A DNA stretch of 21,471 bases, from positions 1-21,471 of the forward strand of contig CABUZD010000020.1 in assembly GCA_902495945.1 (NCBI GenBank), written 5' to 3'. The stretch's first letter is position 1. Each line of letters opens with the position of its first letter. The position numbers and the translations under genes are program-made. The notes beneath the pieces are model-generated. The model had not been told where the DNA came from, searched no databases, and saw only the letters and a list, made by a program, of their open reading frames with translations. This document shows positions 14,678 to 21,471 of this stretch, in pieces. Source of the DNA: an uncultured Collinsella sp. Lineage in GTDB: Bacteria; Actinomycetota; Coriobacteriia; Coriobacteriales; Coriobacteriaceae.

Positions 14678-15754
14678 CTAGAACTGGTTCAAGAACCTCA
14701 TGTCACCAGTCATCAACGTGCGCAGGTCGGGCAGGTCGTAGCGCAGGGCCGCGACGCGCTCGGCGCCAATACCAAAGGCGAAGCCGGTGTACTTCTCGGG
14801 GTCGATGCCGCAGTTGATCAGGACGTTGGGGTCGACCATGCCGCAGCCCAGGATCTCGATCCAGCCGCTGTGCTTGCAGAAGTTGCAGCCCTTGCCGCCG
14901 CAGACGTGGCAGCTCACGTCCACCTCGCAGCTGGGCTCGGTGAAGGGGAAGAAGTGCGGGCGGTAACGCGTCTTGCGATCCTCGCCAAACATGCATTTAA
15001 CAAAGTAGTCGAGCGTGCCCTTCAGGTCGCCAAAGGTGATACCCTCGTCGACGACCAGTCCCTCGATCTGGTTGAACTGCGGCAGGTGGCAGGCATCGGC
15101 CGTGTCGGGACGGTAGACGGTGCCCGGGCAGATCATGTAGATGGGCGGCTTTTGCGACTCCATGGTGTGGATCTGCACGCCCGAGGTCTGGGTGCGCAGC
15201 AGCACGTCGGACTCGCCGTGGGCGTGAGCCTCGGGGTGCGCGACGCTGCCGGGGTTGTTGTCGACCACGTAGAAGGTATCGCGGGCCGAGCGGCTCGGGT
15301 GATCCATGGGCGCGTTGAGCGCGGTGAAGTTGTAGTAGGAGGTATCGACCATGGGGCCGGACTCGACGGTGTAGCCGATACCGCAGAAGATATCCTCAGC
15401 CTCCTCGATGATCTGCTTGATCAGGTGCTGGTGACCGATCTGCGGACGGATGCCCGGCAGCGTGATGTCGACGGCCTCGTGCTCGAGTGCGTGTTTGAGG
15501 GCGGCGGCCTTCATCTCGGTGGTGCGCTCGTCGAGCATGCCCTCGATCAGCTGGCGCATCTCGTTGGCGCGCTTGCCCATCATGGGGCGATCCTCGGGGG
15601 CGAGTTTGCCCATCATGCGCATCAGGCCGGTGATGCGGCCCTTGCGACCGAGCAGCTCAACGCGTGCAGCCTCGAGCTTGGCGGCGTCGTCGGCGCCTGC
15701 AACGAGCTCCTTGGCCTCTTCCTCGAGTTTGACCAGATCATCAATCAGACTCAT
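14678..15754 (-). CDS. pheS: Phenylalanine--tRNA ligase alpha subunit
   Basis: The catalytic subunit, which activates phenylalanine with ATP and transfers it to tRNA-Phe. It has 358 residues, complete. The N-terminal coiled-coil arm covers about 1-90. The class II core includes the motif 2 region YRPDTADACHLPQFNQIEG (214-232), with RTQTSGVQIH at 187-196. RPHFFPFTEPSCEVDV is at 265-280. Motif 3 is GIGAERVAALRY (328-339), where most members have GxGIER; the Ala is a mild oddity. A four-cysteine knuckle (Cys282, Cys285, Cys290, Cys293) precedes GWIEILGCGMV, as in many bacterial PheS. The ATG has only AAGGGAAG upstream. First gene of pheS-pheT, behind the T-box leader. Confidence 0.98.
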   Translation of the reverse strand: MSLIDDLVKLEEEAKELVAGADDAAKLEAARVELLGRKGRITGLMRMMGKLAPEDRPMMGKRANEMRQLIEGMLDERTTEMKAAALKHALEHEAVDITLPGIRPQIGHQHLIKQIIEEAEDIFCGIGYTVESGPMVDTSYYNFTALNAPMDHPSRSARDTFYVVDNNPGSVAHPEAHAHGESDVLLRTQTSGVQIHTMESQKPPIYMICPGTVYRPDTADACHLPQFNQIEGLVVDEGITFGDLKGTLDYFVKCMFGEDRKTRYRPHFFPFTEPSCEVDVSCHVCGGKGCNFCKHSGWIEILGCGMVDPNVLINCGIDPEKYTGFAFGIGAERVAALRYDLPDLRTLMTGDMRFLNQF

Positions 15755-15840
15755 GTCTTCCCTTTCGTCTCTCGCGCTCCCCGCTTGCCGAGGCGGCTAC
15801 CGCCGTCTGACGTTGCGAAAACGCGGCCCGGTTCGGTAAC

Positions 15841-15879
15841 AAAAAACCGCCCTCGGGCATGTGCATTGCCCAAGGACGG
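15841..15879 (-). terminator. Regulated terminator of the Phe T-box leader
   Basis: On the minus strand CCGTCCTTGGGCA (plus 15867-15879) pairs with TGCCCGAGGGCGG (plus 15847-15859) over 13 bp with two G-U pairs. TTTTTT follows (plus 15841-15846). The T-box sequence just upstream would compete for this arm. About 85 nt separate it from the pheS start. Confidence 0.92.
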
Positions 15880-16125
15880 TTGAATTCCGCGGTACCACCT
15901 TGTTTGACCCAGCGGATGTCTGGCCCGCCGCGCCCACTCTTTGCCCCTTGTCGCGAGGCTCACGGCTTCCCTACTGGGGCTTCGCCGCCGCTGGCCGCGG
16001 GCCCGTTGAGGTTGCTGCTCGGGAGTGAACGCTTGGCCCTTGTCACCGCAGGAAGGCTTGCAGCCCATGACCTTCCCTCTCTTGCCGGTGACGCGGCGGG
16101 CAAAACCCTCTCCGTCTACGCATTG
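15841..16125 (-). promoter_or_regulatory. T-box leader (tRNA-Phe sensing) of pheST
   Basis: On the minus strand the T-box core AAGGTGGTACCGCGGAA lies at about 15885-15901 and pairs with the free CCA end of uncharged tRNA. Stem I can be drawn: GCCC/GGGC, then GTCACCG/CGGTGAC, then GGAAGG/CCTTCC. In its lower internal loop the specifier TTC (plus 16027-16029) is followed by A and then CTCCC. TTC is a Phe codon and the leader precedes pheST, so the assignment is coherent. Low charged tRNA-Phe would favour the antiterminator and expression of pheST. A transcription terminator follows (15841-15879), so control is at transcription rather than translation. Confidence 0.92.
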
Positions 16126-16131
16126 GGCTAT

Positions 16132-16140
16132 AGGATACCA
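16132..16140 (-). promoter_or_regulatory. Extended -10 promoter of the pheST T-box transcript
   Basis: TGG-TATCCT on the minus strand fits an extended -10 (TGnTATAAT) with a 4/6 hexamer. No good -35 is visible, as is usual for extended -10 promoters. It lies immediately upstream of stem I of the T-box. Confidence 0.4.
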
Positions 16141-16258
16141 CATTGTGTGGGCGTATCGCCGCGTTCCGTTTTGTTCGCGCTGGGTACAAGGCAGGTAGCT
16201 GTGCAAACTGGCCGTGCACCCGCCTGCGGCGCTCGGCTCGCGAGATTAAGGATACAGT

Positions 16259-17833
16259 ATGGGAAAGAAACTCGATAAGAAGGTCAAGGCCGCAGCGGGC
16301 AAGACGCCCAAAGGCATGAAGGTCGACAAGGCCGTCAAAAAATTCCGCAAGCTCGAGGGCAAGCTGTGGACCCGCGAGTACCTGCTCAAGATTGCCGAGT
16401 TTGACGGCGCGACCATTGCTCCCGCCAACGGCGCTGCGGCGCGCGCCGATGCTATGGGCACGCTTGCCGGCGAGCATCACAAGCTGCTGACCAGCAAAAA
16501 GTCTGTCGAGCTCGTACGCTCGCTGGCACGCGAGACCGTCACCGGCGGCAAGATCGACGACCCGCAGCTGCTCGACGAGATCCGTGTGCTCGGCCGCGAC
16601 CAGCGCGAGGCAAGCGCCATTCCCACCGAGGAGGCCGAGGCCTGGACCAGGCTCACCTGCGAGGCCGACGCCGTGTGGCACAAGGCCAAGACGGCCAATG
16701 ACTGGGCGAGCTTTGAGCCCTATGTGGACAGAATTGTCGCCCAGCTTAAGCATCAGGCCGAGCTCATGGACCCCAAGCGCGACCCATACGATGTTTGGCT
16801 CGACCAGTACGAGCGTGGCCTTTCCGCCAAGAGCTTCGATGCGTTTTGCGATGAGGTCAAGGAGACGGTCGTGCCGCTCGTGCAAGCCATCGGCGAGCGC
16901 GGCCAGCAGCCCGCTGCCGACTTTTTGCACGCCCGCGTGCCCGAGGCCGCCCAGCGTGCCGTGAGCTTCGACCTGATGAAGCTCGTCGGCCTGGACCTGG
17001 ACGACACCACGCTCGCCTTTACCGAGCACCCGTTTAGCGAGGGCTTTGCCGTGGGTGACGCGCGCATCGCGACGCACATCTACGAGGACGATTGCATCTC
17101 CAACGTCTACAGCATCATCCACGAGGCGGGGCACGCCATGTACGAGCTGGGCGTCGATCCCGCCTATGCGCGTACCTGTCTTGAGGGTGGAACCTCCATG
17201 GGCATTCACGAGAGCCAGAGCCGCTTTTTCGAAAACACCGTGGGCCGCAGCCGCGCCTTTATGAGCCCGTTGCTCGAGGTGCTGCGCCGCCACGCCCCCG
17301 AGGTCTACGGCGACGTCGACGAGGACACGCTCTACCGCGCCGTGAACATCGCGCAGCCGTCGTTGATCCGCACCGAGGCCGACGAGCTCACCTATCCGCT
17401 GCACATTATGGTGCGCTACGAGATCGAGCGCATGCTGTTTGCCGGCGAGGCCACGGCCAGGGACATCCCCGCGCTTTGGAACCGCTTCATGAATGAGTAC
17501 CTGGGCATTCCCGTTCCCGACGACACGCGCGGCTGCCTGCAGGATACGCACTGGAGCGGCGGTTCGTTTGGCTACTTCCCCACCTATGCGCTGGGCAGCG
17601 CCTACGACGCCATGTTTGTGCCGGCCATGTGCCGCGACGGCGTCGACCTTACCGGTGCCTGCGCGAGCGGCGACCTGACACCCGTCCGCGCCTGGCTAGG
17701 CGAGCACATTTGGCAGTGGGGCCGCGCCAAGGACGCGCCGGAGCTCATCAAGGGCGCGTGCGGCATGGCGTTCGATGCCCGCTACTACTGCAGCTACCTG
17801 CAGGACAAGTTCACCACGCTCTACGAGCTGTAA
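16259..17833 (+). CDS. M32 family carboxypeptidase (carboxypeptidase Taq type)
   Basis: A zinc metallocarboxypeptidase expected to remove C-terminal residues from peptides in the cytoplasm. It has 524 residues, close to family length. The family landmarks are in order: HPF at 257-259, DARIAT at 267-272, the zinc motif HEAGH at 288-292 (His288, Glu289, His292), the third ligand Glu318 in HESQSR (317-322) followed by FFENTVGRS, and GCLQDTHWSGG at 425-435. No signal peptide. The first 32 residues are a Lys-rich tail (MGKKLDKKVK and following) before the conserved core. AAGGA lies 8 nt before the ATG. It is divergent from the T-box transcript and monocistronic, with a terminator behind. M3 oligoendopeptidases share HExxH but not the HPF or HESQSR motifs. 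Confidence 0.95.
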   Translation: MGKKLDKKVKAAAGKTPKGMKVDKAVKKFRKLEGKLWTREYLLKIAEFDGATIAPANGAAARADAMGTLAGEHHKLLTSKKSVELVRSLARETVTGGKIDDPQLLDEIRVLGRDQREASAIPTEEAEAWTRLTCEADAVWHKAKTANDWASFEPYVDRIVAQLKHQAELMDPKRDPYDVWLDQYERGLSAKSFDAFCDEVKETVVPLVQAIGERGQQPAADFLHARVPEAAQRAVSFDLMKLVGLDLDDTTLAFTEHPFSEGFAVGDARIATHIYEDDCISNVYSIIHEAGHAMYELGVDPAYARTCLEGGTSMGIHESQSRFFENTVGRSRAFMSPLLEVLRRHAPEVYGDVDEDTLYRAVNIAQPSLIRTEADELTYPLHIMVRYEIERMLFAGEATARDIPALWNRFMNEYLGIPVPDDTRGCLQDTHWSGGSFGYFPTYALGSAYDAMFVPAMCRDGVDLTGACASGDLTPVRAWLGEHIWQWGRAKDAPELIKGACGMAFDARYYCSYLQDKFTTLYEL

Positions 17834-17856
17834 GGCATAACCGACACGCCAACGCA

Positions 17857-17897
17857 AAGGGGACGCCGCGGAACCAATCCGCAGCGTCCCCTTTTTT
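17857..17897 (+). terminator. Rho-independent terminator of the M32 carboxypeptidase gene
   Basis: A 16-nt stem with one mismatch (17857-17872 with 17878-17893, core AAGGGGACGC) closes a 5-nt loop and runs into TTTTTT. It starts 23 nt after the stop codon. Confidence 0.93.
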
Positions 17898-17959
17898 CAC
17901 CCAATAACTAGGTACCCAATGACTAGTTCGTTGACGCTAATGTCTTGGCAACGTCAGCG

Positions 17960-18056
17960 AAAACGGCCCCAAGCGAGCAAGGTGACGTGAAATGAAAGGG
18001 CGCTGACCTTCTGGTCGCGCCCTTGAAATTGAACGTCAGATTGCCGCTTGGGTCCG
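17960..18056. repeat. Long imperfect palindrome between convergent M32 and glmM genes
   Basis: Outer arms AAACGGCCCCAAGCG and CGCTTGGGTCCGTTT match over 14 of 15 positions. Inside, GCAA..TGACGT..AAGGGCGC and its complement form a further loose stem. The centre is a 12-bp hairpin (17996-18008 with 18013-18024, one bulged base, 4-nt loop). On the minus strand that inner hairpin runs into CCCTTTCATTT, so it may serve as the glmM terminator. The extent of the pairing, about 100 nt, is unusual for a plain terminator. Confidence 0.65.
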
Positions 18057-18071
18057 TTTGCAGCGTCGAGC

Positions 18072-18101
18072 AGTTACGCGGTTTGGTAAAACCGCGTAAC
18101 T
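18072..18101 (-). repeat. Perfect 13-bp hairpin overlapping the glmM stop codon
   Basis: AGTTACGCGGTTT (18072-18084) and AAACCGCGTAACT (18089-18101) form a perfect stem with a 4-nt loop. Two bases of the glmM stop codon lie in one arm. No T-run follows on either strand, so it is not a standard intrinsic terminator. It may act together with the hairpin at 17996-18024 or protect the 3' end. Confidence 0.7.
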
Positions 18102-19431
18102 ACAGAGCCTCGAGTGCGTTGGCGATGCACTTCATGGCGGCGTCGGCAGCCGATTGGTCCGGAGCCTCAGCCAGCACGCGAATCACCGACTCGGTTCCGC
18201 TCTTGCGCACGAGCACGCGGCCCTCGTCCGCCAGTGCAGCCTCGGCCTCGGCGATGGCAGCCTGCACGCCCATGTTGCCCAATGCGGCATCTTTGTCGGC
18301 CACGCGCACGGCAGCCTGCGCTTGCGGCAGCAGCTTGCACGGAACCGTAAGCTGCGAGAGCGTCTCGCGCTCGGCGCGAATCACTTCCATCACGCGCAGC
18401 GAGGTCATAATGCCGTCGCCCGTGCGCTCGATATCGCCAAAGATCGTATGGCCCGTCTGCTCGCCGCCCAGGCTGTAGCCGCCCTCGCGCATCTTGGCAT
18501 ACACATGACGGTCGCCCACGCCGCTGGTCACGGCACTCAGACCGGCAAGCTCCAACGACTTGACCAGGCCAAAGTTGCTGGCGATCGTCGGCACCACGGT
18601 ACCGCCCGAAAGGCGACCGTGCTTGTTCAGGTACACGCCGCACACGTACAGGATCTGGTCGCCGTCGACCACACGACCGCGCTCATCCACGGCCAAGCAG
18701 CGATCGGCATCGCCGTCATAGGCAAAGCCCACGTCCAGGCCCTGCTCCACCACGTGGCGCTGTAGGCGCTCCATATGCGTGGAGCCGCAGTCGACGTTGA
18801 TGTTAAAGCCATCAGGCGCGGCGTTAATCACGCGCACGTCGGCGCCCAGTGCGTCGAACACCGGCTTGGCCACCGAGGACGCCGAGCCGTTGGCGCAGTC
18901 GATGCCGATCTTGACGCCCTGCAGCGAAAAGTTCGCGCTCGCGATGAGCGAGGCAATATAGCGGTTGCGGCCCTGCATGTAATCGACCGTGGCGCCAATG
19001 TGGTTGCCCGTGGCCAGCGGCACCTCGCTCTTGCCATCGATGTAATCCTCAATGAGTTCCAGCACGTCCTCGTCCATCTTAAAGCCGTCGCTGTTGACGA
19101 GCTTAATGCCGTTATCGCAAAACGGGTTGTGGCTCGCGCTGATCATGATGCCGCAATCGAAGCAGCCCTCCACGGTCTGATGCGCCACGCCCGGCGTTGG
19201 GATCACATGCAGCATATATGCGTCCGCACCGCTCGCGACCAGGCCGCTCACCAGCGCCGCCTCGAACATATAGCTCGAGCGACGCGTGTCCTTGCCCACG
19301 ATGACGCGCGCCTTGCGCTCGCGGTTGGCACCGTAATACCAACCCACAAAACGGCCAATCTTATAAGCGTGCTCTACCGTCAGCCCAACGTTGGCCTCGC
19401 CGCGAAATCCGTCGGTGCCAAAGTACTTCAT
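18100..19431 (-). CDS. glmM: Phosphoglucosamine mutase
   Basis: Converts glucosamine-6-phosphate to glucosamine-1-phosphate, the cytoplasmic step that feeds UDP-GlcNAc and hence peptidoglycan. It has 443 residues, normal length. GTDGFRG is at 5-11. The phosphoserine loop SASHNP is at 98-103 (Ser100), followed by DNGIKL. The metal loop DGDADR is at 239-244, with three Asp ligands. The sugar-binding motif GGEQTGH is at 322-328. The phosphate-binding loop RKSGTES is at 409-415. The SASHNP-x2-DNGIK form and the length point to GlmM rather than phosphomannomutase. AAGGAG lies 6 nt before the ATG. A terminator separates it from the DUF4012 gene upstream, so it probably has its own promoter, though none is obvious in the short gap. 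Confidence 0.96.
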   Translation of the reverse strand: MKYFGTDGFRGEANVGLTVEHAYKIGRFVGWYYGANRERKARVIVGKDTRRSSYMFEAALVSGLVASGADAYMLHVIPTPGVAHQTVEGCFDCGIMISASHNPFCDNGIKLVNSDGFKMDEDVLELIEDYIDGKSEVPLATGNHIGATVDYMQGRNRYIASLIASANFSLQGVKIGIDCANGSASSVAKPVFDALGADVRVINAAPDGFNINVDCGSTHMERLQRHVVEQGLDVGFAYDGDADRCLAVDERGRVVDGDQILYVCGVYLNKHGRLSGGTVVPTIASNFGLVKSLELAGLSAVTSGVGDRHVYAKMREGGYSLGGEQTGHTIFGDIERTGDGIMTSLRVMEVIRAERETLSQLTVPCKLLPQAQAAVRVADKDAALGNMGVQAAIAEAEAALADEGRVLVRKSGTESVIRVLAEAPDQSAADAAMKCIANALEAL

Positions 19432-19443
19432 GCGCTCTCCTTA

Positions 19444-19477
19444 CAAAATAGGGGCGAACAGATTGCCTGTCCGCCCC
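19444..19477 (-). terminator. Terminator of the DUF4012 gene
   Basis: On the minus strand GGGGCGGACAG (plus 19467-19477) pairs with CTGTTCGCCCC (plus 19451-19461) over 11 bp with one G-U and a 5-nt loop. TATTTTG follows. It lies in the 83-nt gap between the DUF4012 gene and glmM. Confidence 0.82.
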
Positions 19478-19514
19478 AAAATGGTACTCGATTATCTGCG
19501 CTACCAGAAAAACC

Positions 19515-21471
19515 CTACGCCGACGCGCTATCGCGAGCCGCCTGGCATGTAGGAGTCTGACGCAGCGTAAGCGGCTTGTCCCCCGCCTCGGCCGACGTGG
19601 TCAGCGTATACGTGATCGTCGTCGTCTCGCCAGCATGCAGGTCAACGGTGCCCGAATAGAAGGGGATTCCATGCCACGTAGCGGCGCCAAGACCAAACTG
19701 GGTGCCCTCGACGGTCAGATCAGTAATGTTGCCGCCCGTCGGGGCAAACAACGAGACATGCAGACGCTCGTCGTCGCGCGCGGCATCGGGCGCGCTCGCC
19801 GCGACGTAGTCGGGCAGCTTGCCTGCCTCCTCCTGCGTCATGATGTTCGTCAGGGTAACGGTGATGCGATACGAGCACGTGCCGTCGCCGTTCTTGACGC
19901 CCTGGCCAATCTGCGTATCGGCGTTCAGGTACCAGTCGAGCTTGGAGAAGCTCAGGTTGTTAAAGTAGACACCAGCAACGGGATCTTCACTCGGGTCATC
20001 CGGATCGGGCAGCGAGGCGTCGATGTTCATCTCCTTGATAGCGTTCTGCTCGTCATCGTTTTTCATCCACGCGATCAGGCGGCCCTCTTCGGCACCGCGC
20101 TCAACGGCGCTGACAAGCTTCGTAACATCGACATCGCCGATACCGCTAAGGATCTTGTCGAAGGCAGCGCTGGCGACGGATGCAAAGATGCCGTCCGACT
20201 CCTCGACCGGATAGTTCCAGTACACATCGTGCATGAGGACCTTTGCAGCGTTGGTGCCGTCGACAACCGTTCCGTCGGGCAGCGACACGTTACCGACCAG
20301 GCCCAGCAGATACTGCAGGAACACCGGGTCGATACCGATGACGCCATCAACGTCCTGTCCATACTGGGACTTCCACAGCGCGGCGACACGCTGCGAGTTG
20401 CGGGGCCAATCAGGCGAATAGGTATTGCCCGAGTTGTACAGGTTGCTGTGGTTGCCGAACAGCGCCTCATCCTCTTCGTCGACGCTCTCGACTGCCTCAT
20501 CCTCGCTGAGTCCAATGCGGGGAACAAACTCGCCAATCGACATCTGGCCGTTGGTGACCGAAATCAAGCCCTGCGAACCGCCGAAGCCGCCGCAGGCACG
20601 AATCTCGACGTTGTTCATGGCGTACACAAGGTAGTTGCGCGTCTGGCCGTTGGCGCCGAGCATCTGGGGAAGGACGGGGGCGACCTTCTCCGCCGCGTCA
20701 ACCGCGCCGTTGAGGGTGGCAAAGCCGTCCTTTGCTTTATCGACCAGCTCGGTCACCTGGGAAATATGAGTATCGCCAATGCCCTGGATCTTCTCGTTGG
20801 CGCTCTTGAACACCTTCGAGCTATCGGAGAGCGAATCGGCGACCGCCTGCAGCGCGGACACATTGATTGTCCCATCCTGGAACAGCTTGCCGGGCGTTGC
20901 CTGAGCGAGATTATCGGCCATGGGGACCAGCGCGCCGCTCGAAACATCGGACAGAGCATCGACCATGGTGCGGACGGCGTTAATGTCGCTGCCATACACT
21001 GGAATGAACGAAGCCATCGTCCACACCGGGCTCGCGGTCTCCTTCTTCATGCTGCCGCAGAGCTCATCGATCTTCTTCGCTTCGTCAGGCAGCGTCGAAA
21101 AATCGCCCGACGTGACCTTGTCCTTAAGGCCACCGACGATCTCGACGGTTTCCTTTGCCTGGCTCTTCACGGTATTTGCCGAGTTAAGCAGCATGAAGCC
21201 ATTCACGCCAAACGCGACAAGAACCACCGCGACGATGGCGGCGGCGACGGCTGCAATACGGCGATTCTTGCGCTCGCCCTTGCGATGGCGATGGCGAACC
21301 AGGCCGTTCGAGGTCGAGCTCGACGAAGAATCGCCGCCGTAGTTCAAGCCAAAATCGTAATATTCTTCTTTAGAGCCCGAGCCCTTAAACTCGGCACCGT
21401 TATCATCCAGGCGGGCGAACGTGCCAGTCTCGGAGGCGCCGGTGTAAATCGTGCCAAGGTTACCCGTAAGC
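19515..21471 (-). CDS. DUF4012-domain membrane protein (partial, 5' end outside window)
   Basis: The frame is open from the stop at 19515 to the right edge, giving 651 visible residues. There is no convincing start: the first in-frame start-like codon is a TTG at 21345-21347 without a ribosome binding site. The 41 residues before it (TGNLGTIYTGASETG and on, acidic and Gly/Ser-rich) look like real protein, so the start lies beyond the window. A Ser-rich and then Arg/Lys-rich stretch leads into one membrane segment at visible residues 72-95. An extracellular helical region follows, then the DUF4012 body (NYLVYAMNNVEIRACGGFGGSQG, and DVDGVIGIDPVFLQYLLG further on). A C-terminal beta-rich part follows. 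Family knowledge: DUF4012 proteins are surface proteins often found near exopolysaccharide genes; function is unknown. glmM next door makes a cell-envelope precursor, but a terminator lies between them. Confidence 0.85.
   Translation of the reverse strand, partial: LTGNLGTIYTGASETGTFARLDDNGAEFKGSGSKEEYYDFGLNYGGDSSSSSTSNGLVRHRHRKGERKNRRIAAVAAAIVAVVLVAFGVNGFMLLNSANTVKSQAKETVEIVGGLKDKVTSGDFSTLPDEAKKIDELCGSMKKETASPVWTMASFIPVYGSDINAVRTMVDALSDVSSGALVPMADNLAQATPGKLFQDGTINVSALQAVADSLSDSSKVFKSANEKIQGIGDTHISQVTELVDKAKDGFATLNGAVDAAEKVAPVLPQMLGANGQTRNYLVYAMNNVEIRACGGFGGSQGLISVTNGQMSIGEFVPRIGLSEDEAVESVDEEDEALFGNHSNLYNSGNTYSPDWPRNSQRVAALWKSQYGQDVDGVIGIDPVFLQYLLGLVGNVSLPDGTVVDGTNAAKVLMHDVYWNYPVEESDGIFASVASAAFDKILSGIGDVDVTKLVSAVERGAEEGRLIAWMKNDDEQNAIKEMNIDASLPDPDDPSEDPVAGVYFNNLSFSKLDWYLNADTQIGQGVKNGDGTCSYRITVTLTNIMTQEEAGKLPDYVAASAPDAARDDERLHVSLFAPTGGNITDLTVEGTQFGLGAATWHGIPFYSGTVDLHAGETTTITYTLTTSAEAGDKPLTLRQTPTCQAARDSASA

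Noticed and set aside
15751..16206. A 151-codon minus-strand frame through the pheS leader
   Set aside because: The region is fully explained by the T-box stem I, specifier, T-box core and terminator.
1..21471. CRISPR arrays, tRNA or rRNA genes, intact insertion sequences, integrase or attachment sites
   Set aside because: No repeat-spacer pattern, cloverleaf, rRNA sequence or transposase frame was recognised on either strand.

Overview
The window is 21.5 kb of high-GC bacterial chromosome. Protein style, the cell-wall and tRNA-charging genes, a Phe T-box with an intrinsic terminator and a nickel/cobalt ECF transporter together suggest an anaerobic actinobacterium of the class Coriobacteriia, most likely a Collinsella relative. 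That placement is an inference from recognition, not from a search. Most of the window is core housekeeping; the novelty lies in the intergenic RNA and DNA structures and in one accessory gene.

Layout from left to right: (1) the start of a CpaB/RcpC-like SAF-domain gene running off the left edge (minus). (2) rsgA, the ribosome-assembly GTPase (minus), closed by a clean terminator. (3) A calcium-type P-type ATPase (minus) with its own terminator, a compound palindrome behind it and a structured 5' leader in front. (4) pyk, pyruvate kinase (plus), with a good -10 box and a 14-bp terminator. (5) An accessory gene with an AbiEi-like N-terminus and a DUF559/Vsr-like nuclease-fold C-terminus (plus), behind a 123-bp segment bounded by long inverted repeats. 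It converges with (6) a zinc-dependent phospholipase C-like gene (minus), sharing CTAG at the stop codons. (7) A cbiMQO cluster (minus) whose promoter region carries a NikR-type palindrome, so nickel is the likelier cargo. (8) pheS-pheT (minus) behind a T-box leader with a TTC specifier. (9) An M32 carboxypeptidase (plus). (10) glmM (minus). (11) A DUF4012 membrane protein (minus) running off the right edge.

How they work together: the genes are mostly single transcription units with their own terminators; the true operons are pheST and cbiMQO. Three units look RNA- or metal-regulated from sequence alone. pheST is controlled by uncharged tRNA-Phe through the T-box. cbiMQO is probably controlled by NikR. 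The Ca-ATPase is possibly controlled by an undescribed leader RNA, in which a 7-nt loop-loop complement and a helix over the Shine-Dalgarno sequence suggest ligand- or temperature-controlled translation. That leader is the best candidate for something new here.
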